From the NCBI GenBank assembly GCA_030043675.1, contig JASHXG010000214.1, forward strand, positions 1-5,305: a DNA stretch of 5,305 bases, in the 5' to 3' direction. Below, in pieces: positions 1-5,305 of the stretch. Each line of letters opens with the position of its first letter. The stretch's first letter is position 1. The translations under genes and the position numbers were made by a program. The notes under the pieces were generated by a model. The model did not search any database. It was not told where the DNA came from and saw only the letters and a list, made by a program, of their open reading frames with translations. The DNA comes from Vulcanimicrobiota bacterium (GTDB taxonomy: Bacteria > Vulcanimicrobiota > Vulcanimicrobiia > Vulcanimicrobiales > Vulcanimicrobiaceae).

Positions 1-28
1 GGCGATCAGTGCGAATCGTTTCAACGTT

Positions 29-1006
29 CTATCCTTTTGAGGCTTCTATTAATTTCGTCAACTCCGGAACGATGCGAAACGCGTCGCCCACGACGAGTAG
101 ATCGGAAAACTCGGCAATCGGTGCCGCCCCATCCTTATTAATCGCGACGATCGTCCCCGAAGCGCGCATGCCGACCTTGTGCTGAATCGCGCCCGAGATG
201 CCGACGGCGATGTAGAGAGAGGGGGTCACTGTCTTGCCGGTCTGCCCAATTTGAAGATTATACGGTACCCAGCCCGCATCGGCGGCAGCGCGCGATGCGC
301 CCACCGCACCACCGAGCGCTCGCGCCAGGGGTTTCAACAGCGTTTCGAACGGTTCCGGGCCGCCGAGCCCACGCCCGCCGGCGACGACGACCGGTGCCTC
401 CTCGAGCGCCAGCTCCCCGGAGCCTTCCTCGACGTCGCTCTCGACCGCGGCCGCGTATGCCTTTCCGGCCGGCTTCTCCAGCCGAATCAACTCGGCGCCC
501 GAGCCGCCGGGCTGGGCAGCGAAAGCGTTCGGCCGCACGGTCGAAACGCCGTACGGAGCCGGCCGCAGCTCGCAGGTGGTGATAAGGGCGCCACCTAGTT
601 TCGGCGAGACGCAGGCGACGGCGCCGTTCTCGACCTTGAACTCGATCACGTCGGCGGTGATGCCGGCATCCAAGCGGACGAGCAGACGTCCGGCGACGTC
701 GCGCCCGGCAAGCGAGTTCGGAATCAGCACGAGGGACGGACCGGCCAGCTTTGCCGCAGCTTCAAGGTAGTCGACGATCGGATCGAGCACAAAGGCGTCG
801 ACGTCCGGGTCCTCGTTTACGTAGATGGCATCCAGCGGATAGGCTTTCAGCTGCTCGGCAAGCTGCGCCGAACCCGGGCCGACAGCAACTGCGTAGGCCT
901 TCCCGCCGAGCGCGTCAGCCAGCTTGCGCGCTTCGCTGACAAGCTCGAAGGTGACCTTGCGTGTCTCCCCGCGCCGATGTTCGGCATAGACGATCACGTT
1001 GTTCAT
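29..1006 (-). CDS. etfA: Electron transfer flavoprotein, alpha subunit
   Basis: This 325-residue protein is the FAD-carrying subunit of the soluble EtfAB heterodimer, which accepts electrons from acyl-CoA and other flavin dehydrogenases and passes them to ETF:quinone oxidoreductase. The length is normal for the family. The N-terminal domain (about 1-200) starts with the typical NNVIVYAEH strand. The C-terminal FAD domain shows the family motifs in order: VVAGGRGLG at 207-215, GASRAAADAGWVP at 236-248, QIGQTGK at 252-258, VGISGAIQH at 268-276 and IVAINKD at 286-292. These include the Arg, Gln/Thr and His positions that contact FAD in known structures. The start is ATG, 8 nt after the etfB stop, with only a weak GGGG as ribosome binding site, so translational coupling to etfB is plausible. 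The stop is TAG. Only 28 nt lie downstream before the window edge, so no terminator can be assessed. No frameshift or missing motif is seen. Confidence 0.97.
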   Translation of the reverse strand: MNNVIVYAEHRRGETRKVTFELVSEARKLADALGGKAYAVAVGPGSAQLAEQLKAYPLDAIYVNEDPDVDAFVLDPIVDYLEAAAKLAGPSLVLIPNSLAGRDVAGRLLVRLDAGITADVIEFKVENGAVACVSPKLGGALITTCELRPAPYGVSTVRPNAFAAQPGGSGAELIRLEKPAGKAYAAAVESDVEEGSGELALEEAPVVVAGGRGLGGPEPFETLLKPLARALGGAVGASRAAADAGWVPYNLQIGQTGKTVTPSLYIAVGISGAIQHKVGMRASGTIVAINKDGAAPIAEFSDLLVVGDAFRIVPELTKLIEASKG

Positions 1007-1014
1007 GCGCGCCC

Positions 1015-1803
1015 CTAAACGAGCTTCTTCTCTTTGAGAAAGTCGAAAATTACTTGCGCGCCCGAGATGCCGTCGCTCGCCTCGACCGTTTGACCCTTGC
1101 CCCGAGCCGCAGGAGGTGCAAAGGTCAGCAGCTCGGTCTTCGATCCGCTCGCGCCGACCGGCCGATCGAGGCCGAGATCCCCCAGCGACATCGTCGCGAT
1201 CGTCTTTTTCTTGGCGCCCATGATGCCTTTGAGCGAGGCATACCGCGGCTCGCCGAAGGTGAGCGCGGTTGTCAGCAACGCCGGTAACGGCAGCGTGACC
1301 GTTTGGTACCCGGCATCGGTCTCGCGCTCCACCTGCAAGCGCCCGTCGACGACTTCGGCCTTGCGCGCGTTGGTCACGCAGGGAAGGCCGAGATGCTCGG
1401 CCAGCGCGCCGGGTACGGCACCGGTGCTGCTGTCGTCGGTCAAGCCCCCAACGATCAGCAGGTCGAAGGGGAGCTTGCGGAGCGCCTGCGCCATGGCGTA
1501 GGCCGTCGCCGAAACGTCACTCCCCTCGAGTGCCGCGTCGCTCAGCACGAACGCCTCGTCGGCGCCCATCGCCAGCGCCTTCCGCAAGGTTTCCTTCAGC
1601 GCCTCGGGGCCCATCGTGAACAGGGTGACGGTGGTGTCGCCGCCGGCGCGTTCCTTCAATTGCAAGGCTGCCTCGAGCGCATATTCGTCGTAGGGGTTGA
1701 GCATCGTCTCAACGCCGGTGCGCACGAGCCGTTTGGTTTGCGGATCGATGCGCTTTTCGGCGCTGGGGTCCGGAACGAGTTTGACCGTTACCACGATCTT
1801 CAC
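1015..1803 (-). CDS. etfB: Electron transfer flavoprotein, beta subunit
   Basis: This 262-residue protein is the partner of EtfA; in the family it binds AMP (or a second FAD in bifurcating forms) and docks on client dehydrogenases. The start codon is GTG, giving the expected MKIVV N-terminus, and GGAGGT lies 11 nt upstream. Visible motifs are VPD at 10-12, NPYDEYALE at 36-44, the MGPEAL..ALAMGAD helix region at 64-82, the nucleotide loop DDSSTGAVPGALAEHLGLP at 123-141, and RYASLKGIMGAKKK at 187-200. The last corresponds to the recognition loop and lysine-rich segment of human ETF-beta, with Leu191 matching human Leu195. The GAVP and AEHLGLP pattern and the short C-terminal tail (GAQVIFDFLKEKKLV) recall actinobacterial-type EtfB. 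The loop differs from the DGDTAQVGP form of bifurcating EtfB, so a conventional ETF is more likely; this is an inference. It is the first gene of the etfBA pair. Confidence 0.97.
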   Translation of the reverse strand: MKIVVTVKLVPDPSAEKRIDPQTKRLVRTGVETMLNPYDEYALEAALQLKERAGGDTTVTLFTMGPEALKETLRKALAMGADEAFVLSDAALEGSDVSATAYAMAQALRKLPFDLLIVGGLTDDSSTGAVPGALAEHLGLPCVTNARKAEVVDGRLQVERETDAGYQTVTLPLPALLTTALTFGEPRYASLKGIMGAKKKTIATMSLGDLGLDRPVGASGSKTELLTFAPPAARGKGQTVEASDGISGAQVIFDFLKEKKLV

Positions 1804-1931
1804 GTGGTAGAGCGACCTCCGTCAGAGAGGGGGTTGCAGAAAGGCTCTGCGCTTTTGGTCGCGGCCAGGCATTGGACCTGCCTGCGCTCGCTTCGGAAGG
1901 GCCGCGCTGCCGGGCTGAGAACCGGGACAGC
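1804..1931. promoter_or_regulatory. Divergent intergenic region between etfB and the M61 peptidase gene
   Basis: These 128 bp separate the divergently transcribed etfBA pair and the peptidase gene, so promoters for both directions are expected here by position. I see no convincing TTGACA/TATAAT pair in either direction. The peptidase start has only a weak GGGA (1924-1927) 4 nt before its ATG. A short inverted repeat, CAGGC at 1866-1870 and GCCTG at 1880-1884 with a 9-nt spacer, is present but too short to call an operator. Confidence 0.45.
1815..1820 (-). promoter_or_regulatory. Ribosome binding site of etfB (GGAGGT)
   Basis: On the minus strand the sequence GGAGGT stands 11 nt before the GTG at 1801-1803. 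The spacing is a little long, but this is the only strong Shine-Dalgarno match nearby. It supports the GTG start, which also gives the conserved MKIVV beginning of EtfB. Confidence 0.7.
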
Positions 1932-3824
1932 ATGCACCGTCTGAGCGCGGTTCTGGTTCTCTGCGCGCTGCTTGCGCCGGCCGCCGTCCGCAGCGCTCCC
2001 TTCGTTGCGAAGCCCTCCGACGCGACGCAAGCGCAACCGGCGACGCTTGCGCTCGACGCCTCGCGCGCGGCCGACGGCATCATCGAAGTCCACGAGCGGC
2101 TTCCAGTGACCTCCGGAGCCTTCACATTCGTCTATCCGGAATGGATTCCCGGAGAGCATGGACCGACCGGGCCGCTGAGCAATTTGGCGGCGCTGCGCGT
2201 CAACGCGGACGGGAAATCCCTCGACTGGCGGCGTGATGCGGTCGACATGTATGCCTTTCACGTCGACGTTCCGAGCGGTGCGCAAGCGATCGATATCGAT
2301 TTCACGGTGTTGATGAACGCAGAAGACGACGTCATGTCGACGCACTCGCTTGCGATCCTCAACTGGAACCGCGCGCTGCTTTATCAAGCCGGCATCGACT
2401 CGCATCAGTACTTCGTGAAGCCCTCGATCGTGCTCCCGGCGGGCTGGGATTTTGCGACCGCGCTGCGCGGCGCGTCGCGCAGCGGCGACCGCGTCGATTT
2501 TGACGTCACCACGCTGAACATGCTCGTCGACTCGCCCCTCGATTTCGGCCGCTACGTCAAGAAGTGGGATCTCTGGCGCGAAGGATCGGCCTTCGTGCAA
2601 CTCGATGCCTTCGCCGACTACCCCCAGGATCTCGACCTCCCGCCCAACCTGCTCAAGGCCTACCAGCGCGTGCCGGCCGAAGCCTTTGCGCTCTACGGCT
2701 CGCGTCACTTCATCGATTATCATGCCTTGGTCACGCTGAGCGACGCGATCGGCTTCCAGGGGATCGAGCATCACCAATCGAGCGATAATCGCGCGCCCGA
2801 CGACTTTTTCACCGATCCAAACGAATCGCTTGCGGCTGGGGACCTCATCACGCACGAATTCTCGCACTCCTGGAACGGTAAGTACCGGCGGCCGGCCGAC
2901 CTCACCACGCCGAACTTCCAGGTCGCGCAGCTAACCGATCTGCTGTGGGTCTACGAGGGCATGAACCAGTACCTCGGCGATCTGCTCTCGTTTCGCGCCG
3001 GAATCCGCGAGCCGAAACAATATCCGGAGTACCTCGCAACCCTCTACGCCGACATGGACTACCGGACCGGGCGATCGACGACGCCGCTGATCGACCTCAC
3101 GACCGGCGCGCCGTACTACTACGTGGCGCGCGGCGCCTATCCGTCGATTCGCCGCGGCGCCGGCGATTTCTATAGCGAGGGCGAGCTCGTCTGGCTGGAC
3201 GTCGACACGATTATTCGCGAGCGCTCCCACGGTGCGCGCTCGCTCGACACGTTCCTTCACCGCTATACCGAGCCGTCCGTAACCGGTCCGATCGTGGTGA
3301 CCTACACGCGCGCGGAGATCGAAAATCTGCTTAACGAAGTCGAGCCCTACGACTGGCACGCCTTCTTCCAGAGATACATCTATCAAATCAGCGTTCATCC
3401 GCCGACTGACATGCTCGCGCGCTCCGGCTGGAAGATGGTCTACACGTCGAAGCCGAACGAGTTCATCGAGGCAATGCAAGCCTCAGAACCCGGCGTCCTA
3501 GGCTGGTACGCCTACGGTGCCGACCTCAACGATGAGGGCGTGGTGCGCGACGTGCGTCAGGGTTCCGCAGCGTGGCGGGCCGGCCTGGCGCCCGACATGC
3601 ATATCCTTGCCGTGAACGGCCAGCAGTTCTCACCCGACGTGCTCGCATACGCGGTCCGGCTGGCGGAGCACTCCAGCGCACCGATCTCGCTGATCACCAC
3701 GCAGACCGGCTGGTATCAAACGCTTTCGCTCGATTATCACGGCGGAGCCCGCTATCCGCACCTCGAGCGCATCGCGGGCACGCCGGACATGCTCGCGCAA
3801 ATTATGGCGCCTCACGCCAAATAG
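1932..3824 (+). CDS. Secreted M61-family (glycyl aminopeptidase-like) zinc peptidase with PDZ domain
   Basis: This 630-residue protein is close to the usual length of the family, whose members are zinc aminopeptidases preferring small N-terminal residues. Residues 1-22 look like a Sec signal peptide: one Arg, a hydrophobic core at 4-19, and possible cleavage after A17 (APA) or A22. Cys11 is not in a lipobox. The N-terminal beta domain has YPEWIPGEHGPTGPL at 68-82 and WRRDAVDMYAF at 99-109, both typical. The catalytic domain has GFQGIEHHQS at 274-283 (family GGxEHxxS), the zinc motif HEFSHSWN at 308-315 (H308, E309, H312), the third-ligand candidate E342 in WVYEG, and FYSEGELVWLDVD at 413-425. 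A PDZ domain follows at about 525-604, with GSAAWRAGLAPDM and a VNG turn. All key residues are present, so activity is likely; the substrate is unknown. ATG 1932 is preferred over the upstream TTG at 1872 because it places the signal peptide at the N-terminus. It diverges from etfB and overlaps the next gene tail-to-tail. Confidence 0.93.
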   Translation: MHRLSAVLVLCALLAPAAVRSAPFVAKPSDATQAQPATLALDASRAADGIIEVHERLPVTSGAFTFVYPEWIPGEHGPTGPLSNLAALRVNADGKSLDWRRDAVDMYAFHVDVPSGAQAIDIDFTVLMNAEDDVMSTHSLAILNWNRALLYQAGIDSHQYFVKPSIVLPAGWDFATALRGASRSGDRVDFDVTTLNMLVDSPLDFGRYVKKWDLWREGSAFVQLDAFADYPQDLDLPPNLLKAYQRVPAEAFALYGSRHFIDYHALVTLSDAIGFQGIEHHQSSDNRAPDDFFTDPNESLAAGDLITHEFSHSWNGKYRRPADLTTPNFQVAQLTDLLWVYEGMNQYLGDLLSFRAGIREPKQYPEYLATLYADMDYRTGRSTTPLIDLTTGAPYYYVARGAYPSIRRGAGDFYSEGELVWLDVDTIIRERSHGARSLDTFLHRYTEPSVTGPIVVTYTRAEIENLLNEVEPYDWHAFFQRYIYQISVHPPTDMLARSGWKMVYTSKPNEFIEAMQASEPGVLGWYAYGADLNDEGVVRDVRQGSAAWRAGLAPDMHILAVNGQQFSPDVLAYAVRLAEHSSAPISLITTQTGWYQTLSLDYHGGARYPHLERIAGTPDMLAQIMAPHAK

Positions 3825-4623
3825 CCTTCGCACTTCCGAAGACGTCATCTTTCGCAAGGACGTCGGCGAGAATCCACGCGGCCCCGGCAATGGCCATGTT
3901 CTGACCGTTCCCGCCCCAGTTGAGTTGGCTGCCGGGATCTGCCAACAGCCGCGGCAGCCACAGGAGTAGTCCGAAACCGACGATCATCAACGTCGTCAGG
4001 CGCGCGGCCAGTAATGCTTGTACGCGCAGCAGTAGTGCGATCGCCGCAAGTGCAAACGCGATCGTCGTCGCTACCGCCCAGAACATCTGTCCGGGTGGAA
4101 TCCATTTGGGAGTGAAGCTCGCTACGCCGGCAAGATCGATAGCCTGAGCGACCGTGAACGAGATTACACAGGTAGTAAAGAAGTAGTAGGCGACGCGTGT
4201 GAGACGTGCCGACGACGGCAGCGGCGGCGACGCCGTCGCATAAATAATCAGCGCCCCGGTGAAGATCGAAAACTCCTCGAAGAAGGCCCCGTAGCTAGAG
4301 AATGCACTGGGATGCGCGATGATACCCGGGGTCCAGCGCAACCCGAAAAACAGGAAGACGAGGCCAAGGATTACGGCGCCCGCGCGTGCGGTACGCTGCC
4401 ACTGTACGGCGAGTCCGCCTATGATCATACACGCGGCGACAAGATACCCGACAAAGGCTCCGCCCGGCGTAGACCAGAGCGATTTGAGCTGCTCCCAATC
4501 GTTGTAGTTGTGGTAGAACAGGTCCACGATCCCGAAGTAGAGGATCGCTATGCCATAAAAATGGCGACCTAAATCAGCTTTCACTATGAGCTTCTTACGG
4601 TTTAAGACATGTCGCTGTGACAT
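3802..4623 (-). CDS. DoxX-like integral membrane protein with two tandem halves, function unknown
   Basis: Using ATG 4623 the protein has 273 residues and about eight hydrophobic helices: 21-37, 56-75, 80-103, 111-131, 143-166, 179-202, 208-228 and 239-257. The two halves align with each other. W50/P53/G54 matches W174/P177/G178, W97-T-P99 matches W222-L-P224, and AHP at 103-105 matches ADP at 228-230. The second half, with KWIPPGQMFWA and ARL..L..WLPRLLADP, closely resembles a family of DoxX-like membrane proteins I know from many soil bacteria; no biochemical role is established for that type. The start is uncertain. GTG 4584 gives VKADLGRHFYG, has AGAAG 6 nt upstream, and may be the true start (260 residues). 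ATG 4623 adds a basic segment, SQRHVLNRKK, that suits a cytoplasmic N-terminus but has no clear ribosome binding site. The stop TAA lies inside the last codons of the M61 gene on the opposite strand. The partial gene upstream is on the same strand, 243 bp away. Confidence 0.82.
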   Translation of the reverse strand: MSQRHVLNRKKLIVKADLGRHFYGIAILYFGIVDLFYHNYNDWEQLKSLWSTPGGAFVGYLVAACMIIGGLAVQWQRTARAGAVILGLVFLFFGLRWTPGIIAHPSAFSSYGAFFEEFSIFTGALIIYATASPPLPSSARLTRVAYYFFTTCVISFTVAQAIDLAGVASFTPKWIPPGQMFWAVATTIAFALAAIALLLRVQALLAARLTTLMIVGFGLLLWLPRLLADPGSQLNWGGNGQNMAIAGAAWILADVLAKDDVFGSAKAIWREAP

Positions 4624-4866
4624 CGATGGAGCCACACTTGCCGCCCAGGCGCAGCTAGGCTGGGTGAGCGACGGGACCACGGAACGGGACAAAGCCGCTT
4701 GCTCTTTGCACCGCAACCCCGAGCCTACCGCGCCTGGTCCGGGCGTCATGAGCACTCGGACGCCTCGCAATCGCGAACGCTGGCGCCTAGCGCGCAGCTT
4801 TCGAGACGCTCGCCGTGACCGGCCGTGGCGCGGACAATGCCACGCCGGTCCACCTGACGCTTCCCG
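4624..4866. other. Noncoding interval between two minus-strand genes
   Basis: These 243 bp lie between the edge gene and the DoxX-like gene and should hold the 3' end of the first transcript and the promoter of the second. Frames are open here on the minus strand (back to ATG 4749 and TTG 4770), but the encoded residues look like random high-GC translation, rich in Ser, Ala, Pro and Arg, and resemble no protein I know. The only clear structure is the hairpin at 4815-4853. I found no consensus sigma-70 promoter. Confidence 0.55.
4815..4853 (-). terminator. Strong imperfect hairpin 3' of the edge gene, no T-tract
   Basis: The left arm 4815-4829 (GTGACCGGCCGTGGC) and right arm 4839-4853 (GCCACGCCGGTCCAC) pair over 14 bp with one single-base bulge in each arm. 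The loop is 9 nt (GCGGACAAT). On the minus strand the hairpin begins 13 nt after the TAG of the edge gene, where a terminator or mRNA 3'-end stabiliser is expected. Neither strand has a T-run after the stem, so it is not a standard intrinsic terminator. A structured 3' end that protects the mRNA is an alternative. Confidence 0.45.
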
Positions 4867-5305
4867 CTAGACCTTGACGATGGTCGCACTCAGACCGTTT
4901 CGAGGCAGCGTGATGCTGCGAGTCGGAGCACCCCCGCCGGGATAGGACCAAACGAGAATCGGAGCCGGATTGCACTGCGAATCTAGCGCCGCGATCTCGG
5001 TAGCGGGTGACGTTGTCTGGCCGTTGGGATTCTTTGCGTCTTCTGCCCAATTACTAATGGCCAAGTACTTGCCACAGCTTCTGCCCGCTGAGATTCGGAT
5101 TATGTTGACCACTTTAGCCGTGCTGCCCGAAACGGCGACTTGGTCGATGCAAGCCTTGTGCCTGCTTTGAACGATATCGCACAGGATGGCCAGATATTTA
5201 CCGTCCCATTCGATCGGCGCCCAGGGGATCGTGCTATTTGACGAGAGCGGCATCCACGAGCTGCCCCCTGCGGGAAGCTCCCAAAGTCCCGGATTGCTGC
5301 CGTTG
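4867..5305 (-). CDS. C-terminal part of a probable secreted repeat (beta-propeller-like) protein, truncated by the window edge
   Basis: The frame is open from the right edge to TAG at 4867-4869, giving 145 visible residues. An internal ATG at 5253 is probably not the start, because the reading upstream of it (NPGLWELPAGGSSW) continues the same style of sequence. Visible segments are WDGKYLAI at 33-40, VSGSTAKVV at 58-66, a second GKYLAIS at 78-84, and VWSYPGGGAPTRSI at 118-131 near the C-terminus. There are four cysteines, and Gly, Ser, Asn and Pro are frequent. No transmembrane helix is visible. The recurring [W/C]-x-GKYLAI unit and strand-turn character suggest a beta-propeller or similar beta-repeat fold. 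The YPGGGAPTRSI-type motif recalls a paralogous family of extracellular proteins in Candidatus Eremiobacterota; this is from memory and unverified. The N-terminus, any signal peptide and the total length are outside the window, and no function can be assigned. Confidence 0.75.
   Translation of the reverse strand, partial: NGSNPGLWELPAGGSSWMPLSSNSTIPWAPIEWDGKYLAILCDIVQSRHKACIDQVAVSGSTAKVVNIIRISAGRSCGKYLAISNWAEDAKNPNGQTTSPATEIAALDSQCNPAPILVWSYPGGGAPTRSITLPRNGLSATIVKV

Noticed and set aside
1836..1850. Small hairpin GCAGA-AAGGC-TCTGC followed by GCTTTT in the divergent region
   Set aside because: The stem is only 5 bp and the T-run only four, and it sits upstream of the peptidase gene where no plus-strand transcript is expected to end. 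Chance is likely.
1866..1884. Inverted repeat CAGGC-N9-GCCTG as a possible operator
   Set aside because: Five-base arms are expected by chance in a GC-rich 128-bp region, and no cognate regulator gene is present.
1872..1931. Upstream TTG start for the M61 peptidase
   Set aside because: It would add 20 residues, including charged ones, before the signal peptide. ATG 1932 gives a proper Sec signal at the N-terminus.
1303..1944. Plus-strand reading frame of 213 codons across etfB and the intergenic region
   Set aside because: It is mostly antisense to etfB, whose identity is certain, and the protein has no recognisable features.
1800..2867. Long minus-strand reading frame (355 codons) opposite the peptidase gene
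   Set aside because: It is antisense to the well-supported M61 gene, its translation is rich in Arg, Val and Asp as expected from reversed high-GC codons, and it shows no family motif.
2931..3479. Second minus-strand reading frame (182 codons) opposite the peptidase gene
   Set aside because: It has the same antisense-shadow character, with no recognisable domain and no ribosome binding site that I could see.
3826..3864. Weak inverted repeats just after the peptidase stop: CTTCG/CGAAG (3826-3830, 3837-3841) and two GACGTC copies (3841-3846, 3859-3864)
   Set aside because: The stems are 5-6 bp without a real T-tract and lie within the coding end of the opposite gene, where the GACGTC copies simply encode two Asp-Val pairs. 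This is not enough to call a terminator.
4624..4770. N-terminal extension of the DoxX-like gene to ATG 4749 or TTG 4770
   Set aside because: The added residues are low-complexity high-GC translation with no membrane or family character, and homologs as I remember them begin near the VKADLGRHFYG segment.

Overview
The window is a high-GC bacterial chromosomal segment with compact gene spacing. It holds four complete genes and the 3' end of a fifth. No rRNA, tRNA, CRISPR array, insertion sequence or phage gene was seen. The organism is not certain. The EtfB resembles the type known from Actinobacteria and related high-GC phyla. The edge gene carries motifs (WDGKYLAI, VSGSTAKVV, VWSYPGGGAPTRSI) that I associate with a large family of secreted repeat proteins in Candidatus Eremiobacterota (WPS-2). 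That phylum is my best guess, as an inference from memory and not a search result.

Layout. Positions 29-1803, minus strand: etfB then etfA, an apparent two-gene operon with an 8-nt gap, encoding the two subunits of electron transfer flavoprotein. Positions 1804-1931: a 128-bp divergent intergenic region with a good ribosome binding site for etfB but no clear sigma-70 promoter. Positions 1932-3824, plus strand: a secreted M61-family (glycyl aminopeptidase-like) zinc peptidase with a C-terminal PDZ domain and all catalytic motifs intact. Positions 3802-4623, minus strand: an eight-helix membrane protein built from two DoxX-like halves, overlapping the peptidase tail-to-tail by 23 bp. Positions 4624-4866: noncoding, with a strong 14-bp imperfect hairpin. 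Positions 4867-5305, minus strand: the C-terminal 145 residues of a probable secreted repeat protein that continues past the right edge.

How they work together. EtfA and EtfB form one heterodimer that carries electrons from flavin dehydrogenases, typically acyl-CoA dehydrogenases, to the quinone pool. No partner dehydrogenase or ETF:quinone oxidoreductase lies in the window. The peptidase, the membrane protein and the edge protein have no evident functional link to the ETF or to each other. This looks like an ordinary core or near-core region, and I found no convincing new system. The items most worth a second look are the strong hairpin lacking a T-tract, the duplicated DoxX-like protein, the convergent gene overlap, and an apparent excess of the palindrome CGATCG.
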